Source: Pseudomonadota bacterium | GTDB lineage: Bacteria; Pseudomonadota; Gammaproteobacteria; Burkholderiales; SG8-39 | Length of the DNA: 59,051 nucleotides | Reading direction: 5' to 3' | Assembly: GCA_027624175.1 (NCBI GenBank) | Contig: JAQBXT010000008.1 | Coordinates: 1 to 59,051, forward strand | Part shown: piece after piece, positions 1 through 6,114 of the stretch | How positions within the stretch are numbered: position 1 is the stretch's first letter | Layout of the letters: every line of letters begins with the position of its first letter | Position numbers and translations under genes: made by a program | The notes under the pieces: model-generated | What the model saw: only the letters and a program-made list of their open reading frames with translations | The model's database searches: none | Told to the model about the DNA's origin: nothing

Positions 1-6
1 GCGCAT
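1..6 (-). CDS. Start of a divergent gene leaving the window; integrase (intI) suspected
   Basis: Only an ATG and one further codon (Arg) are visible, reading leftwards out of the window. The start is supported by a strong purine-rich ribosome site (GGAGAAGGA on the minus strand, about positions 10-18) at good spacing. In an integron the integrase gene lies divergent to the cassettes with attI between them, and attC-bounded cassettes begin about 100 bases to the right, so intI is the obvious candidate. The protein itself cannot be seen, so its identity is inference from position alone. Confidence 0.3.
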
Positions 7-55
7 TGTCCTTCTCCCAGAGAAAGGCAAGACGCAATCATATCACTATGATGCA

Positions 56-111
56 TTAGTTATGTCGTTGTGTTTAGCATGATTCGCATGCTGTTCAATC
101 AATAAGTTAGG
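56..111 (+). other. attI-like region ending in the first cassette core site
   Basis: This AT-richer stretch lies between the divergent start at the left edge and the first cassette. It ends in an A-rich run followed by GTTAGG (106-111), the core-site form G^TTRRRY at which cassettes join. It lacks the GC-rich paired arms seen in the attC sites further on, which fits attI rather than another attC. attI sites vary between integrons, so this call rests on position and on the core site only. Confidence 0.35.
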
Positions 112-131
112 TACCGCTCTAGGAGCCGACT

Positions 132-540
132 ATGGATAGACCGATATCCCAGATGATGGCGAAGACCGTCCGGACGGTTGGTACTGAAGATACGATCGAA
201 AACGTCGACACCATGTTGACCTCACACAAGCTTTCGGCTGTACCAGTTGTGGATGCGAAAGGCGTTGTCTTTGGAATTGTCAGCTCACTGGATTTATTGC
301 ACTTCCACGCGGCAAAGAAAAACCCGAAGGCCGTTCGCGCCTGGGAATTGTGTACCTGCCTGGGAATTGTGTACCTATAAGCCTATCGCGGTCAGTCCAG
401 AGACCTCTGTTGTCGAGGCGGCGGAATTGATGATCAAGAACCAAATTCATCACATTCTGATAACGGAGAACGGGACGCTGCGTGGAATCGTCTCGGCTTT
501 TGATTTTGTAGAGCAATACGTCCTCAAGGGCGGTACCTAA
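132..540 (+). pseudogene. CBS-domain pair protein, frameshifted by a 19-bp tandem duplication
   Basis: The first frame (132-380) encodes one CBS domain, beginning MDRPISQMMAKTV and running through AVPVVDAKGVVFGIVS to AWELCT. The second CBS domain (AELMIKNQIHHILITENGTL) lies in the next frame and ends at 540. Removing one copy of the 19-bp repeat at 339-376 joins them as AWELCT-YKPIAV, giving a normal 129-residue two-CBS protein. Such proteins bind adenine nucleotides and act as regulatory modules. AGGAG at 121-125 supports the start. The duplication is perfect, so the break looks recent or may be an assembly artefact. Confidence 0.85.
339..376 (+). repeat. Perfect 19-bp tandem duplication inside the CBS gene
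   Basis: GCCTGGGAATTGTGTACCT occurs at 339-357 and again at 358-376 with no mismatch and no spacer. Because 19 is not a multiple of three, the extra copy shifts the frame and brings in a stop at 378-380. Deleting either copy restores a continuous two-domain CBS protein. Confidence 0.97.
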
Positions 541-622
541 CCTTTAGCTGCTGCGGACGGACCGCGAGCGCCATGCCAGATCTGAGCTCCGTGCTGGCCC
601 GCCGCAGAGCACATCGTTCGGC
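535..622 (+). other. attC-like site of cassette 1
   Basis: The left core ACCTAAC (535-541, form RYYYAAC) overlaps the CBS gene stop codon, and the right core GTTCGGC lies at 616-622. Between them, inner arms GCTGCTGCGGACGG (547-560) and CCGCCGCAGAGC (599-610) pair over nearly their whole length. The left arm carries two unpaired extra bases; extrahelical bases of this kind set strand choice in known attC sites. Length is 88 nt, within the known range. The call is by structure, not by a covariance search. Confidence 0.7.
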
Positions 623-625
623 CTC

Positions 626-654
626 TTGTAACCCGTAACGCCATCGGTTACACT
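626..654 (+). promoter_or_regulatory. higBA promoter with overlapping palindromic operator
   Basis: TTGTAA (626-631) and TACACT (649-654) are separated by 17 bases, a good sigma-70 promoter. A palindrome TGTAACC (627-633) / GGTTACA (646-652) covers both boxes, with CGTAACG between. This is the arrangement expected for autorepression by the antitoxin HigA. The predicted transcription start is at about 661, next to the GTG start codon of higB at 662, so the toxin mRNA may be leaderless. Confidence 0.6.
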
Positions 655-661
655 GTCCTCC

Positions 662-940
662 GTGATACGTCGAATTCGGCACCAAGGACTTCAGCGATTC
701 TTTGAGACAGGCAGCAAGTCCGGAATTCAGGCGCAACATGCCGATCGGTTGCGGCTGATTCTTGCCCAGTTGAGCGCAGCAACCAAGCCAGAGGACATGG
801 CGCTGCCTGGATTGGTGCCGCATCCCCTCAAAGGTGATCGGAAGGGCGTGTGGTCGGTTCGGGTGAGCGGAAACTGGCGAATCACTTTTGCCTTTGCAGG
901 AACCGATGCTGACGCGGTCGATTACGAGGACTACCACTGA
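662..940 (+). CDS. higB: HigB-type toxin, mRNA interferase of the RelE/ParE superfamily
   Basis: A 92-residue protein starting at GTG. The HigB pattern runs along its length: an N-terminal [13 protein letters not shown], then [11 protein letters not shown], and a C-terminal core [16 protein letters not shown] ending VDYEDYH. HigB enzymes cleave mRNA on the ribosome and are neutralised by HigA, encoded directly downstream (toxin-first order is usual for this family). No Shine-Dalgarno sequence lies before the GTG, and the predicted transcript begins about one base upstream, pointing to leaderless translation. The gene sits in an integron-type cassette. Confidence 0.9.
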   Translation: MIRRIRHQGLQRFFETGSKSGIQAQHADRLRLILAQLSAATKPEDMALPGLVPHPLKGDRKGVWSVRVSGNWRITFAFAGTDADAVDYEDYH

Positions 941-951
941 AAGGAAGCGCC

Positions 952-1236
952 ATGCGCATGCATAACCCCCCACATCCCGGCGAGATTATCAAGTCGCTTT
1001 GTCTGGATCCTCTCGGCATAACGATTACCGAAGCGGCGAAGGCGCTGGGTATCAGCCGCAAAACTCTTTCGGCGATTCTGAATGGTCGCGCCGGGGTGAG
1101 TCCTGAGATGGCGGTGCGTCTGTCGATCGCGTTTGGAACCTCGGCCGAGAGCTGGCTGAATCAACAGACGCAGTACGACCTATGGCACGCCGAGCAACGA
1201 CGCAAACAATTGCGCGTGATGAAGTTGGCTGCGTAA
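952..1236 (+). CDS. higA: HigA-type antitoxin, XRE-family DNA-binding protein
   Basis: A 94-residue protein with a helix-turn-helix around residues 25-70: [20 protein letters not shown], then [23 protein letters not shown], the signature of the HigA/VapI group. The N-terminal [10 protein letters not shown] is also typical. The start is preceded by AAGGAAG, which overlaps the region just after the higB stop, so the two genes are cotranscribed. It should bind HigB and repress the promoter at 626-654. A second in-frame ATG lies two codons in. Confidence 0.92.
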   Translation: MRMHNPPHPGEIIKSLCLDPLGITITEAAKALGISRKTLSAILNGRAGVSPEMAVRLSIAFGTSAESWLNQQTQYDLWHAEQRRKQLRVMKLAA

Positions 1237-1242
1237 CAAGAT

Positions 1243-1295
1243 GCCGAACCATCCGCTCAACGCCGACGCGCCGCAAGAGCGGCGGCGCGTTAGCC
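1243..1295 (+). other. attC-like site of cassette 2
   Basis: The left core GCCGAAC (1243-1249) lies 6 bases after the higA stop and the right core is GTTAGCC (1289-1295). The centre forms a perfect 9-bp stem, ACGCGCCGC (1266-1274) with GCGGCGCGT (1282-1290), around a 7-base loop. At 53 nt it is at the short end for attC sites. No T-run follows the stem, which argues against a plain terminator. Complementarity of the left core to the start of the same cassette is the main support. Confidence 0.55.
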
Positions 1296-1320
1296 GGGAC
1301 AGTAGACACACGGAGAATTC

Positions 1321-1404
1321 GTGGCAATCACGTTCGTCGTGCTGAGCGCAATGTGCTTCGGCATCGCAATTGCCTACCTCGTAGTATCAACAAGCGGTGC
1401 CTGA
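1321..1404 (+). CDS. Possible 27-residue single-pass membrane peptide
   Basis: A short open frame from GTG with GGAGA four bases upstream (1312-1316). The peptide is almost wholly hydrophobic (ITFVVLSAMCFGIAIAYLVV) and would form one membrane helix. It lies between the end of the cassette region and a methyltransferase gene 30 bases downstream that uses a similar ribosome site. I recognise no family and chance is possible at this length. Confidence 0.3.
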   Translation: MAITFVVLSAMCFGIAIAYLVVSTSGA

Positions 1405-1434
1405 AAAACCGATGCAGCCGCGCCGGAGAATCCA

Positions 1435-2058
1435 ATGTCCTGGCTGATGTCCGCGGTCTACGACCGCATCACGCGCGAGAGCAACAAGGCCTGCCTCGAT
1501 CAGTGGCGCGCGGAACTGCTGCGCGACCTCTCGGGCGCGGTGCTCGAAGTAGGCGCCGGAACCGGCGCCACCCTGCCCTACTACCCGAAGACAGTGACAC
1601 GGCTAGTGCTGTGCGAGCCCGATCCCCACATGCGGCGCAAGCTGCAGGCAAAGTGCGATGCCGCTGGAGCGAAGCACGTCGAGATTTCAGACGCCTCGCT
1701 CGAGGCCTTGCCCGCGGCCCCCGCCTCACTCGACGCGGTGGTGTGTTCGCTGGTGCTTTGCTCGGTGCCCGATCAGCAAGCCGCCCTCAAGGAGATTCAG
1801 CGCGTGCTCAAGCCCGGCGGCAAGCTCGCGTTTCTCGAGCACGTGGCCGCGAACGGCAAACCGAACCGGCTGAAATGGCAGCGCCGCATCGAGCCGGTAT
1901 GGAAGCACCTGACGGGCAACTGCCACCTGACGCGGCGCACCGAAGCCGCGATCACCGCAGCGGGATTCAACATCGAGCGCATCGAGCGCGAGAGCATCCG
2001 CAAGGTTCCGCCGATCGTGCGCCCGAGCATCCGCGGCATCGCCCGCAAGACCGGCTAG
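1435..2058 (+). CDS. Class I SAM-dependent methyltransferase (Methyltransf_11 type)
   Basis: A 207-residue protein. Motif I is VLEVGAGTGATLPYY (about residues 36-50), the acidic ribose-binding residue lies in VLCEPDPHM, and motif IV is LDAVVCSLVLCSVPD, followed by RVLKPGGKLAFLEHV. The layout resembles small membrane-associated or phosphatidylethanolamine-type methyltransferases of the METTL7 group, but the substrate cannot be read from sequence. GGAGA precedes the ATG. The gene stands alone between the cassette region and the broken regulator downstream. Confidence 0.8.
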   Translation: MSWLMSAVYDRITRESNKACLDQWRAELLRDLSGAVLEVGAGTGATLPYYPKTVTRLVLCEPDPHMRRKLQAKCDAAGAKHVEISDASLEALPAAPASLDAVVCSLVLCSVPDQQAALKEIQRVLKPGGKLAFLEHVAANGKPNRLKWQRRIEPVWKHLTGNCHLTRRTEAAITAAGFNIERIERESIRKVPPIVRPSIRGIARKTG

Positions 2059-2139
2059 CTCGGTCGGCGTACACGCCCGCCGCTCGCGGGCCGCGCCCCT
2101 TGCCAGGTCGCCGCCGGCGGTGGCACACTATCAACAGCA

Positions 2140-2153
2140 TGAAATATCTTTCA
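2140..2153. promoter_or_regulatory. Candidate IclR operator, TGAAA-N4-TTTCA palindrome
   Basis: TGAAATATCTTTCA is a perfect 5+5 inverted repeat in a short AT-rich island in otherwise GC-rich DNA. It ends five bases before the start codon of the IclR-family gene. IclR regulators commonly bind such palindromes at their own promoters, so autoregulation is likely for the ancestral gene. The regulator has now lost its DNA-binding helices (next entry). Confidence 0.45.
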
Positions 2154-2158
2154 CATAT

Positions 2159-2820
2159 ATGAATACCGCCGTAAAGAGCGCCGACCGCACGGTGCAGATC
2201 CTCGAGGCCTGATCCGCACGCTCGAGCTGCGCGGCTACCTGTACGAGCTGGGCCTGCGCAAGGGCTGGTACCCGACCCTGCGCTGGCTGCAGAAGGCGCG
2301 CGCCGTCGCCGAACACGATCCGATGCTCGAGCGCGTCACCCCCCTGCTCGAGGAACTTTGCGCGGCCACCGGCGAGACGGTGGTGCTCGGCAAGCGCAGC
2401 GGCAGCAGCGTGACCTACCTGAACGTCATCGAATCGGGCAATTCCATCCGCTACAGCGCGCAGGTCGGCGAGCACAAGCCGCTGCATTCGAGCTCGGCCG
2501 GCAAGGCACTGCTCGGTGCGATGCCACCGGAAGAGCGCGCGGCGCTGCTCGGCGCGCTCAAGCTGACCCGCGTCACGCCAAACACGATCGTGCGGCGCGA
2601 AGCGCTCGAAAAGGACCTCGCCGCCGGCGCCAAGCGCGGCTGGTACGCGACCCGCGGGGAGAACGTGGCCGACGTGCACGCGCTCGGCGCGCCGGTGCGC
2701 ATCGACGGCGAGTCCTACGCGCTGGTCCTCGCGGGGCCGGCGCACCGCATCGAAAGCGCGCTGAAGACGCACGCCGCGGCGTTGCTGCGCACCGTCAAGG
2801 CGCTGGAGGCAAAGAGATGA
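2159..2820 (+). pseudogene. IclR-family transcription regulator lacking most of its helix-turn-helix
   Basis: The reading frame starts normally ([17 protein letters not shown]) but meets TGA at 2210-2212. The family continues in another frame from about 2209: [13 protein letters not shown], which is the end of the winged helix, then a complete effector domain to KALEAKR. By comparison with the family, the recognition-helix segment of some 25-30 residues is missing and the frame is lost. The effector domain alone (from about 2323) is open but cannot be a repressor. The stop overlaps the following mutase start (ATGA), so the genes were one operon. Confidence 0.85.
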
Positions 2821-3442
2821 GCGCGCAACCCAAGCCCGAAAGCAGCGCCGCGAGAGTGGCGACGCCCTCGGGAATCGAAGTGCCCCTGGTGGCAACGCGC
2901 GACCTCGCGGGCGCGCCGGACCCGGAACTCCCAGGCGTGTTTCCGTTCACGCGCGGCATCTTCGCCGACGGCTATCGCGGCCGGCCCTGGACCATCCGCC
3001 AGTACTCGGGATTCGGCTCGGCCGAGGAGTCCAACCAGCGCTACCGCTTCCTGCTCGAGCAGGGACAGACCGGCCTCTCGGTGGCGCTCGACCTGCCCAC
3101 GCAGTGCGGCTACGACCCGGATCACGCCATGGCGCGGCCCGAGGTCGGCAAGGTGGGCGTGTCGCTGTTCTCGCTCTCGGAGATGGAGACGCTGTTCGAG
3201 GGCATCGACCTCGGCGCGATCTCCACCTCGTTCACCATCAACGGCACGGCGGCGATCATCTACGCCATGTACCTCGCCGCGGCCGACAAGCAGGGCGTGC
3301 CGCGCGCCAAGCTCACCGGCACCATCCAGAACGACATCCTCAAGGAATACGTCGCGCGCGGCACCTGGATTTTCCCGGTGCGCCCGTCGATGCGGCTGAT
3401 CGCGGATTCGGTGCTCTATTCGAACGAAGTCACGCCGCGCTG
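2817..3442 (+). pseudogene. Methylmalonyl-CoA mutase-type large subunit, N-terminal fragment
   Basis: About 205 residues of the acyl-CoA-binding barrel are intact: [20 protein letters not shown], then [33 protein letters not shown] and [17 protein letters not shown]. These are the substrate-binding segments of the coenzyme-B12-dependent mutase family (methylmalonyl-, isobutyryl- or hydroxyisobutyryl-CoA mutases). The family match ends at SNEVTPRW; after that the frame runs into TRAP permease DNA out of frame and stops at 3512. Full subunits exceed 500 residues. The rest of the barrel is gone, so the fragment cannot be active. Confidence 0.85.
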
Positions 3443-4369
3443 GTGCCGTCGCTGCTGTTCTATTTCGCGCTGTTCGTGCAGATCGACGGCTACGCGGCGA
3501 AAAACGGCCTGAAGGGCCTGCCGCGCGCCGAGCTGCCCTCGCTCAGCCAGACTTTCCTCGAGGGCTGGCACTACCTGTTCGTGTTCGCGCTGCTGGTGTA
3601 CATGCTGCTCGTGCTGCAGCGCGAGTCGCTGGCGCCGTTCTACGCCACGGCGCTGCTCCTGGTCATCAACCAGTTCTCACGCCGCTACCGGCTCGACTGG
3701 CAGCGACTGCGCACGCTGCTCGAGGGCGTGGGCGGCGCGCTCAGCGAGCTCGCCGCGCTGCTCGCCGGCGTCGGCCTGATCATCGGCGCGCTCTCGGTCA
3801 CCGGGCTTGCCGGCACGCTCGCCAACGACCTCGTGTACCTCGCCGGCAACAACATCTACGTGCTGCTGGTGATGGGCGCGATCACCAGCTTCATCTTCGG
3901 CATGGGCATGACCATCACCGCGTGCTACATCTTCCTCGCCATCGTGCTCGCGCCGCCGGTGGCACTCGCCGCGTTCGTCGCCGCGGGCATCGCAAAGGCG
4001 CCGCCCATGCAGGTCGGCCTGCAGTCGGTGCGCCTCGGCGCCGCCATGTATTTCGTGCCGTTCTTCTTCGTGCTCAACCCGGCGCTCATCCTGCGCGGCA
4101 CGCCGTGGGAGATCGTGGTGGTGGTCGGCACAGCGGTTGCCGGCATCGCGCTCATCGCCTCCGCGCTCGAGGGCTACGTCGTCGGTATCGGCACGATCGC
4201 GCGCGGCGTGATCGGCTGGGCGGCGCGGCTGCTGCTCTTTGCCGGCGGCCTCGCCATGGCGATGCCCGGCGGCGGCGAACTCGGCCTTAGCCACGTGCAA
4301 CTCTCGCTCGGCGGGTTGCTGCTCGCCGCTGCGGGCGCGGCGCTGGCGTGGGTGACGCGGCGGCGTTAG
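3431..4369 (+). pseudogene. TRAP transporter fused permease (TAXI type), C-terminal fragment with internal gap
   Basis: The sequence enters the DctM-like permease in mid-protein ([20 protein letters not shown]) and runs through many hydrophobic helices to AALAWVTRRR. The N-terminal half is missing because of the fusion to the mutase gene. A second lesion lies near 3950-3960, where ACYIFLAIVLA joins PPVALAAFVAA directly. Relatives have about 25-30 more residues there, ending in a tract of the form TPPVAL, so an in-frame deletion is likely. It has no start codon of its own at the junction. Confidence 0.8.
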
Positions 4370-4375
4370 GAAATC

Positions 4376-4452
4376 TGGCGCGCCCGGCGGGATTCGAACC
4401 CACGACCCTTGGCTTCGGAGGCCAATACTCTGATCCGCTGAGCTACGGGCGC
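4376..4452 (-). tRNA. tRNA-Arg (anticodon CCG)
   Basis: Read on the minus strand, the acceptor arms GCGCCCG and CGGGCGC pair over 7 bp. The anticodon stem is TTGGC/GCCAA with loop CTCCGAA, giving anticodon CCG for the codon CGG. The T arm contains GGTTCGAATCC. The terminal CCA is encoded (4376-4378). The gene lies convergent with the permease remnant and divergent from gshB. Confidence 0.95.
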
Positions 4453-4467
4453 TTTCAAGATAAAATC

Positions 4468-5457
4468 ATGCCTTTATACCATCCGGGCGCCGGACCGCGG
4501 CGCCCCCACGGCGTGAACCTGCTGTTCATCATCGATCCGCCTGAGGGGCTGAAGGCGTACAAGGACACGACCGTGTCCATGATGCGCGCGGCGCAACGCC
4601 GCGGCCATCAAGTGCACGTATGCACGCAGGACGCCCTCGCCTGGCACGCCGGCCCGGTGAACGCCCGGGCCGTGCATATCGCGCTCACCGACAACGACGA
4701 GGACTGGTACCGCCGCGACGGCAGCGCCGAGCGTGCATTGAAGGACTTTGGCGCGGTGCTGATGCGCAAGGACCCGCCCTTCGACATGGAGTACGTGGCG
4801 AGCACCTGGCTGCTCTCGGAGGCCGAGCGCCAGGGCGCGCGCGTGTTCAACGCGCCGCAGGCGCTCCGGGATCTGAACGAGAAATTCGCCATCGCAGAGT
4901 TCGCGGCGCTCACCGTGCCTGCGCTGGTGACGCGCGACATGGCGCTGCTGCAGGCATTCATCGACGAGCACGGCGACACGATCCTCAAGCCCCTTGCAGG
5001 CATGGGCGGCGCCGGCATCTTCCGCGTGCGGCGCGACGACCCGAACCGCAACGTGATTGTCGAGACGCTCGCCGCGCACGGCGCAGTGAGCGTCATGGCG
5101 CAGCGCTTCATCCCCGAGATCACCGAGGGCGACAAGCGCATCATCCTCATCGAAGGCAGGCCCGCGCCCTATGTGCTGGCGCGCATCCCCAAGGCCGGCG
5201 AGACGCGCGGCAACCTCGCGGTGGGCGGCAAGGGCGTGGCGCAGCCGCTCTCGGCGCGCGACCGCCAGATCGCCGAGGCCATGGGCCCGGCGCTCGCCGC
5301 GCGAGGGATCCTGTTCGCGGGGCTGGATGTGATCGGCAACTGGCTGACCGAAGTCAACGTCACCAGCCCCACCTGCTTCCGCGAGATCCAGGACCTGACC
5401 GGCTACGACGCCGCGGCAGTGTTTGTCGAGGCGCTGGAAGCGAGGGTGGCGCGTTGA
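4468..5457 (+). CDS. gshB: Glutathione synthetase
   Basis: An ATP-grasp ligase that joins gamma-glutamylcysteine and glycine. The N-terminal fold reads LLFIIDPPEGLKAYKDTTV, followed by RKDPPFDMEYV, the nucleotide-binding HGDTILKPLAGMGGAGIFRV and the C-terminal NWLTEVNVTSPTCFREI with metal-binding Glu and Asn. Length is 329 residues from ATG 4468. A GTG at 4513 gives 314 residues, closer to the usual 315 or so, and begins exactly where the family begins, so the later start is quite possible. The gene opens a likely operon with the PTS genes, whose first start overlaps its stop. Confidence 0.93.
   Translation: MPLYHPGAGPRRPHGVNLLFIIDPPEGLKAYKDTTVSMMRAAQRRGHQVHVCTQDALAWHAGPVNARAVHIALTDNDEDWYRRDGSAERALKDFGAVLMRKDPPFDMEYVASTWLLSEAERQGARVFNAPQALRDLNEKFAIAEFAALTVPALVTRDMALLQAFIDEHGDTILKPLAGMGGAGIFRVRRDDPNRNVIVETLAAHGAVSVMAQRFIPEITEGDKRIILIEGRPAPYVLARIPKAGETRGNLAVGGKGVAQPLSARDRQIAEAMGPALAARGILFAGLDVIGNWLTEVNVTSPTCFREIQDLTGYDAAAVFVEALEARVAR
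4473..4481 (-). promoter_or_regulatory. Extended -10 promoter for tRNA-Arg
   Basis: On the minus strand TGGTATAAA is an extended -10 element (TGn plus TATAAA), placing transcription start about 12-15 bases before the tRNA 5' end at 4452. No good -35 box is seen, which is usual for extended -10 promoters. The element lies inside the first codons of gshB if that gene starts at 4468, which bears on its start choice. Confidence 0.4.
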
Positions 5458-5858
5458 TCGGCGTCCTGGTGGTGTCGCACGGCGCCATCGGCGAAGCGCT
5501 GCTCGCGAGCGCGGCGCAGATTCTCGGCGCGCCCGCGCAGGCGGCAGCGCTCGGCGTGGCGCGCGGCGACGATCCGGACCAGGTGCTCGAGAGAGCGCGC
5601 ACGCTGCTGGCGCGCCTGGACGATGGCGCCGGCGTGCTGGTGCTTACCGACATGTTCGGCGCCACGCCCTGCAACATCGCCGCGCGCCTGCTCGCCGACG
5701 GCCGCGTCGAGGGCGTCGCCGGCGTTTCCCTGCCGATGCTGGTGCGCGTGCTCTCGGGCCGCAACGGTTCGCTGCCGGCGGCGGTGCAGCGCGCCCTGTC
5801 CGGCGGCGCCGAGGGCGTGGTGCACATGAACACGGACAGCTGCGGTGCCAAGCGCTGA
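5454..5858 (+). CDS. PTS EIIA component, mannose family
   Basis: A 134-residue protein starting at TTG, which overlaps the gshB stop. It begins IGVLVVSHGAIGEALL; the His in SHG (residue 9) is the phosphorylated residue of this family. A second conserved segment, VLTDMFGATPCNIAARL, follows. No sugar permease (EIIC/EIID) or EIIB lies nearby, so as in many betaproteobacteria this EIIA probably has a regulatory role, taking phosphate from HPr. It overlaps the HPr gene by 14 bases. Confidence 0.9.
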   Translation: MIGVLVVSHGAIGEALLASAAQILGAPAQAAALGVARGDDPDQVLERARTLLARLDDGAGVLVLTDMFGATPCNIAARLLADGRVEGVAGVSLPMLVRVLSGRNGSLPAAVQRALSGGAEGVVHMNTDSCGAKR

Positions 5859-6114
5859 GCTCACCATTGACAACAAGCTCGGCCTGCATGCGCGCGCTGC
5901 CGCCCAGCTCACCCAGGTGGCCAGCCAGTTCCGCGCCGAGGTCTGGCTGACGCGCAACGCCCGGCGCGTGAACGCGAAGAGCATCATGGGCGTGATGATG
6001 CTCGCCGCCGGCAAGGGCGCCACGGTCACCGTCGAGGCCGACGGCGTGGACGCGGAAGCGGCGCTCGCGGCCCTGCAGCAATTGATCGCCGACCGCTTCG
6101 GCGAAGGGGAATGA
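5845..6114 (+). CDS. ptsH: Phosphocarrier protein HPr
   Basis: An 89-residue protein from a GTG start. KLGLHARAAAQL contains the active His15 and RVNAKSIMGVMML the regulatory Ser46, both at the standard positions, so it can in principle be phosphorylated by EI on His and by HPr kinase on Ser. It overlaps EIIA upstream and EI downstream (ATGA), indicating tight translational coupling. Confidence 0.96.
   Translation: MPSAELTIDNKLGLHARAAAQLTQVASQFRAEVWLTRNARRVNAKSIMGVMMLAAGKGATVTVEADGVDAEAALAALQQLIADRFGEGE

Larger units (their letters stand above)
107..616 (+). mobile_element. Integron-type gene cassette 1 (CBS-domain gene)
   Basis: The unit starts at the G^TT junction (106/107) and ends at the next core site (616). 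Its first bases, GTTAGGTACC at 106-115, are the exact reverse complement of GGTACCTAAC at 532-541. This is expected because the first bases of a cassette complete its own attC when it is circular. The single gene begins soon after the junction and its stop codon overlaps the left end of attC, the compact layout typical of cassettes. Confidence 0.7.
617..1289 (+). mobile_element. Integron-type gene cassette 2 (higBA)
   Basis: The cassette starts at the G^TT junction 616/617 and ends at the core site GTTAGCC (1289-1295). Its first bases GTTCGGC (616-622) are the reverse complement of GCCGAAC at 1243-1249, just after the higA stop codon, as expected for a cassette and its own attC. It carries a promoter of its own, common for toxin-antitoxin cassettes. 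No GGCTAAC partner for the following GTTAGCC is seen downstream, so this appears to be the last cassette before chromosomal DNA. Confidence 0.65.

Noticed and set aside
1266-1290. Hairpin after higA as an ordinary intrinsic terminator
   Set aside because: The stem is strong but no T-run follows, and the flanking GCCGAAC/GTTAGCC cores fit an attC site better.
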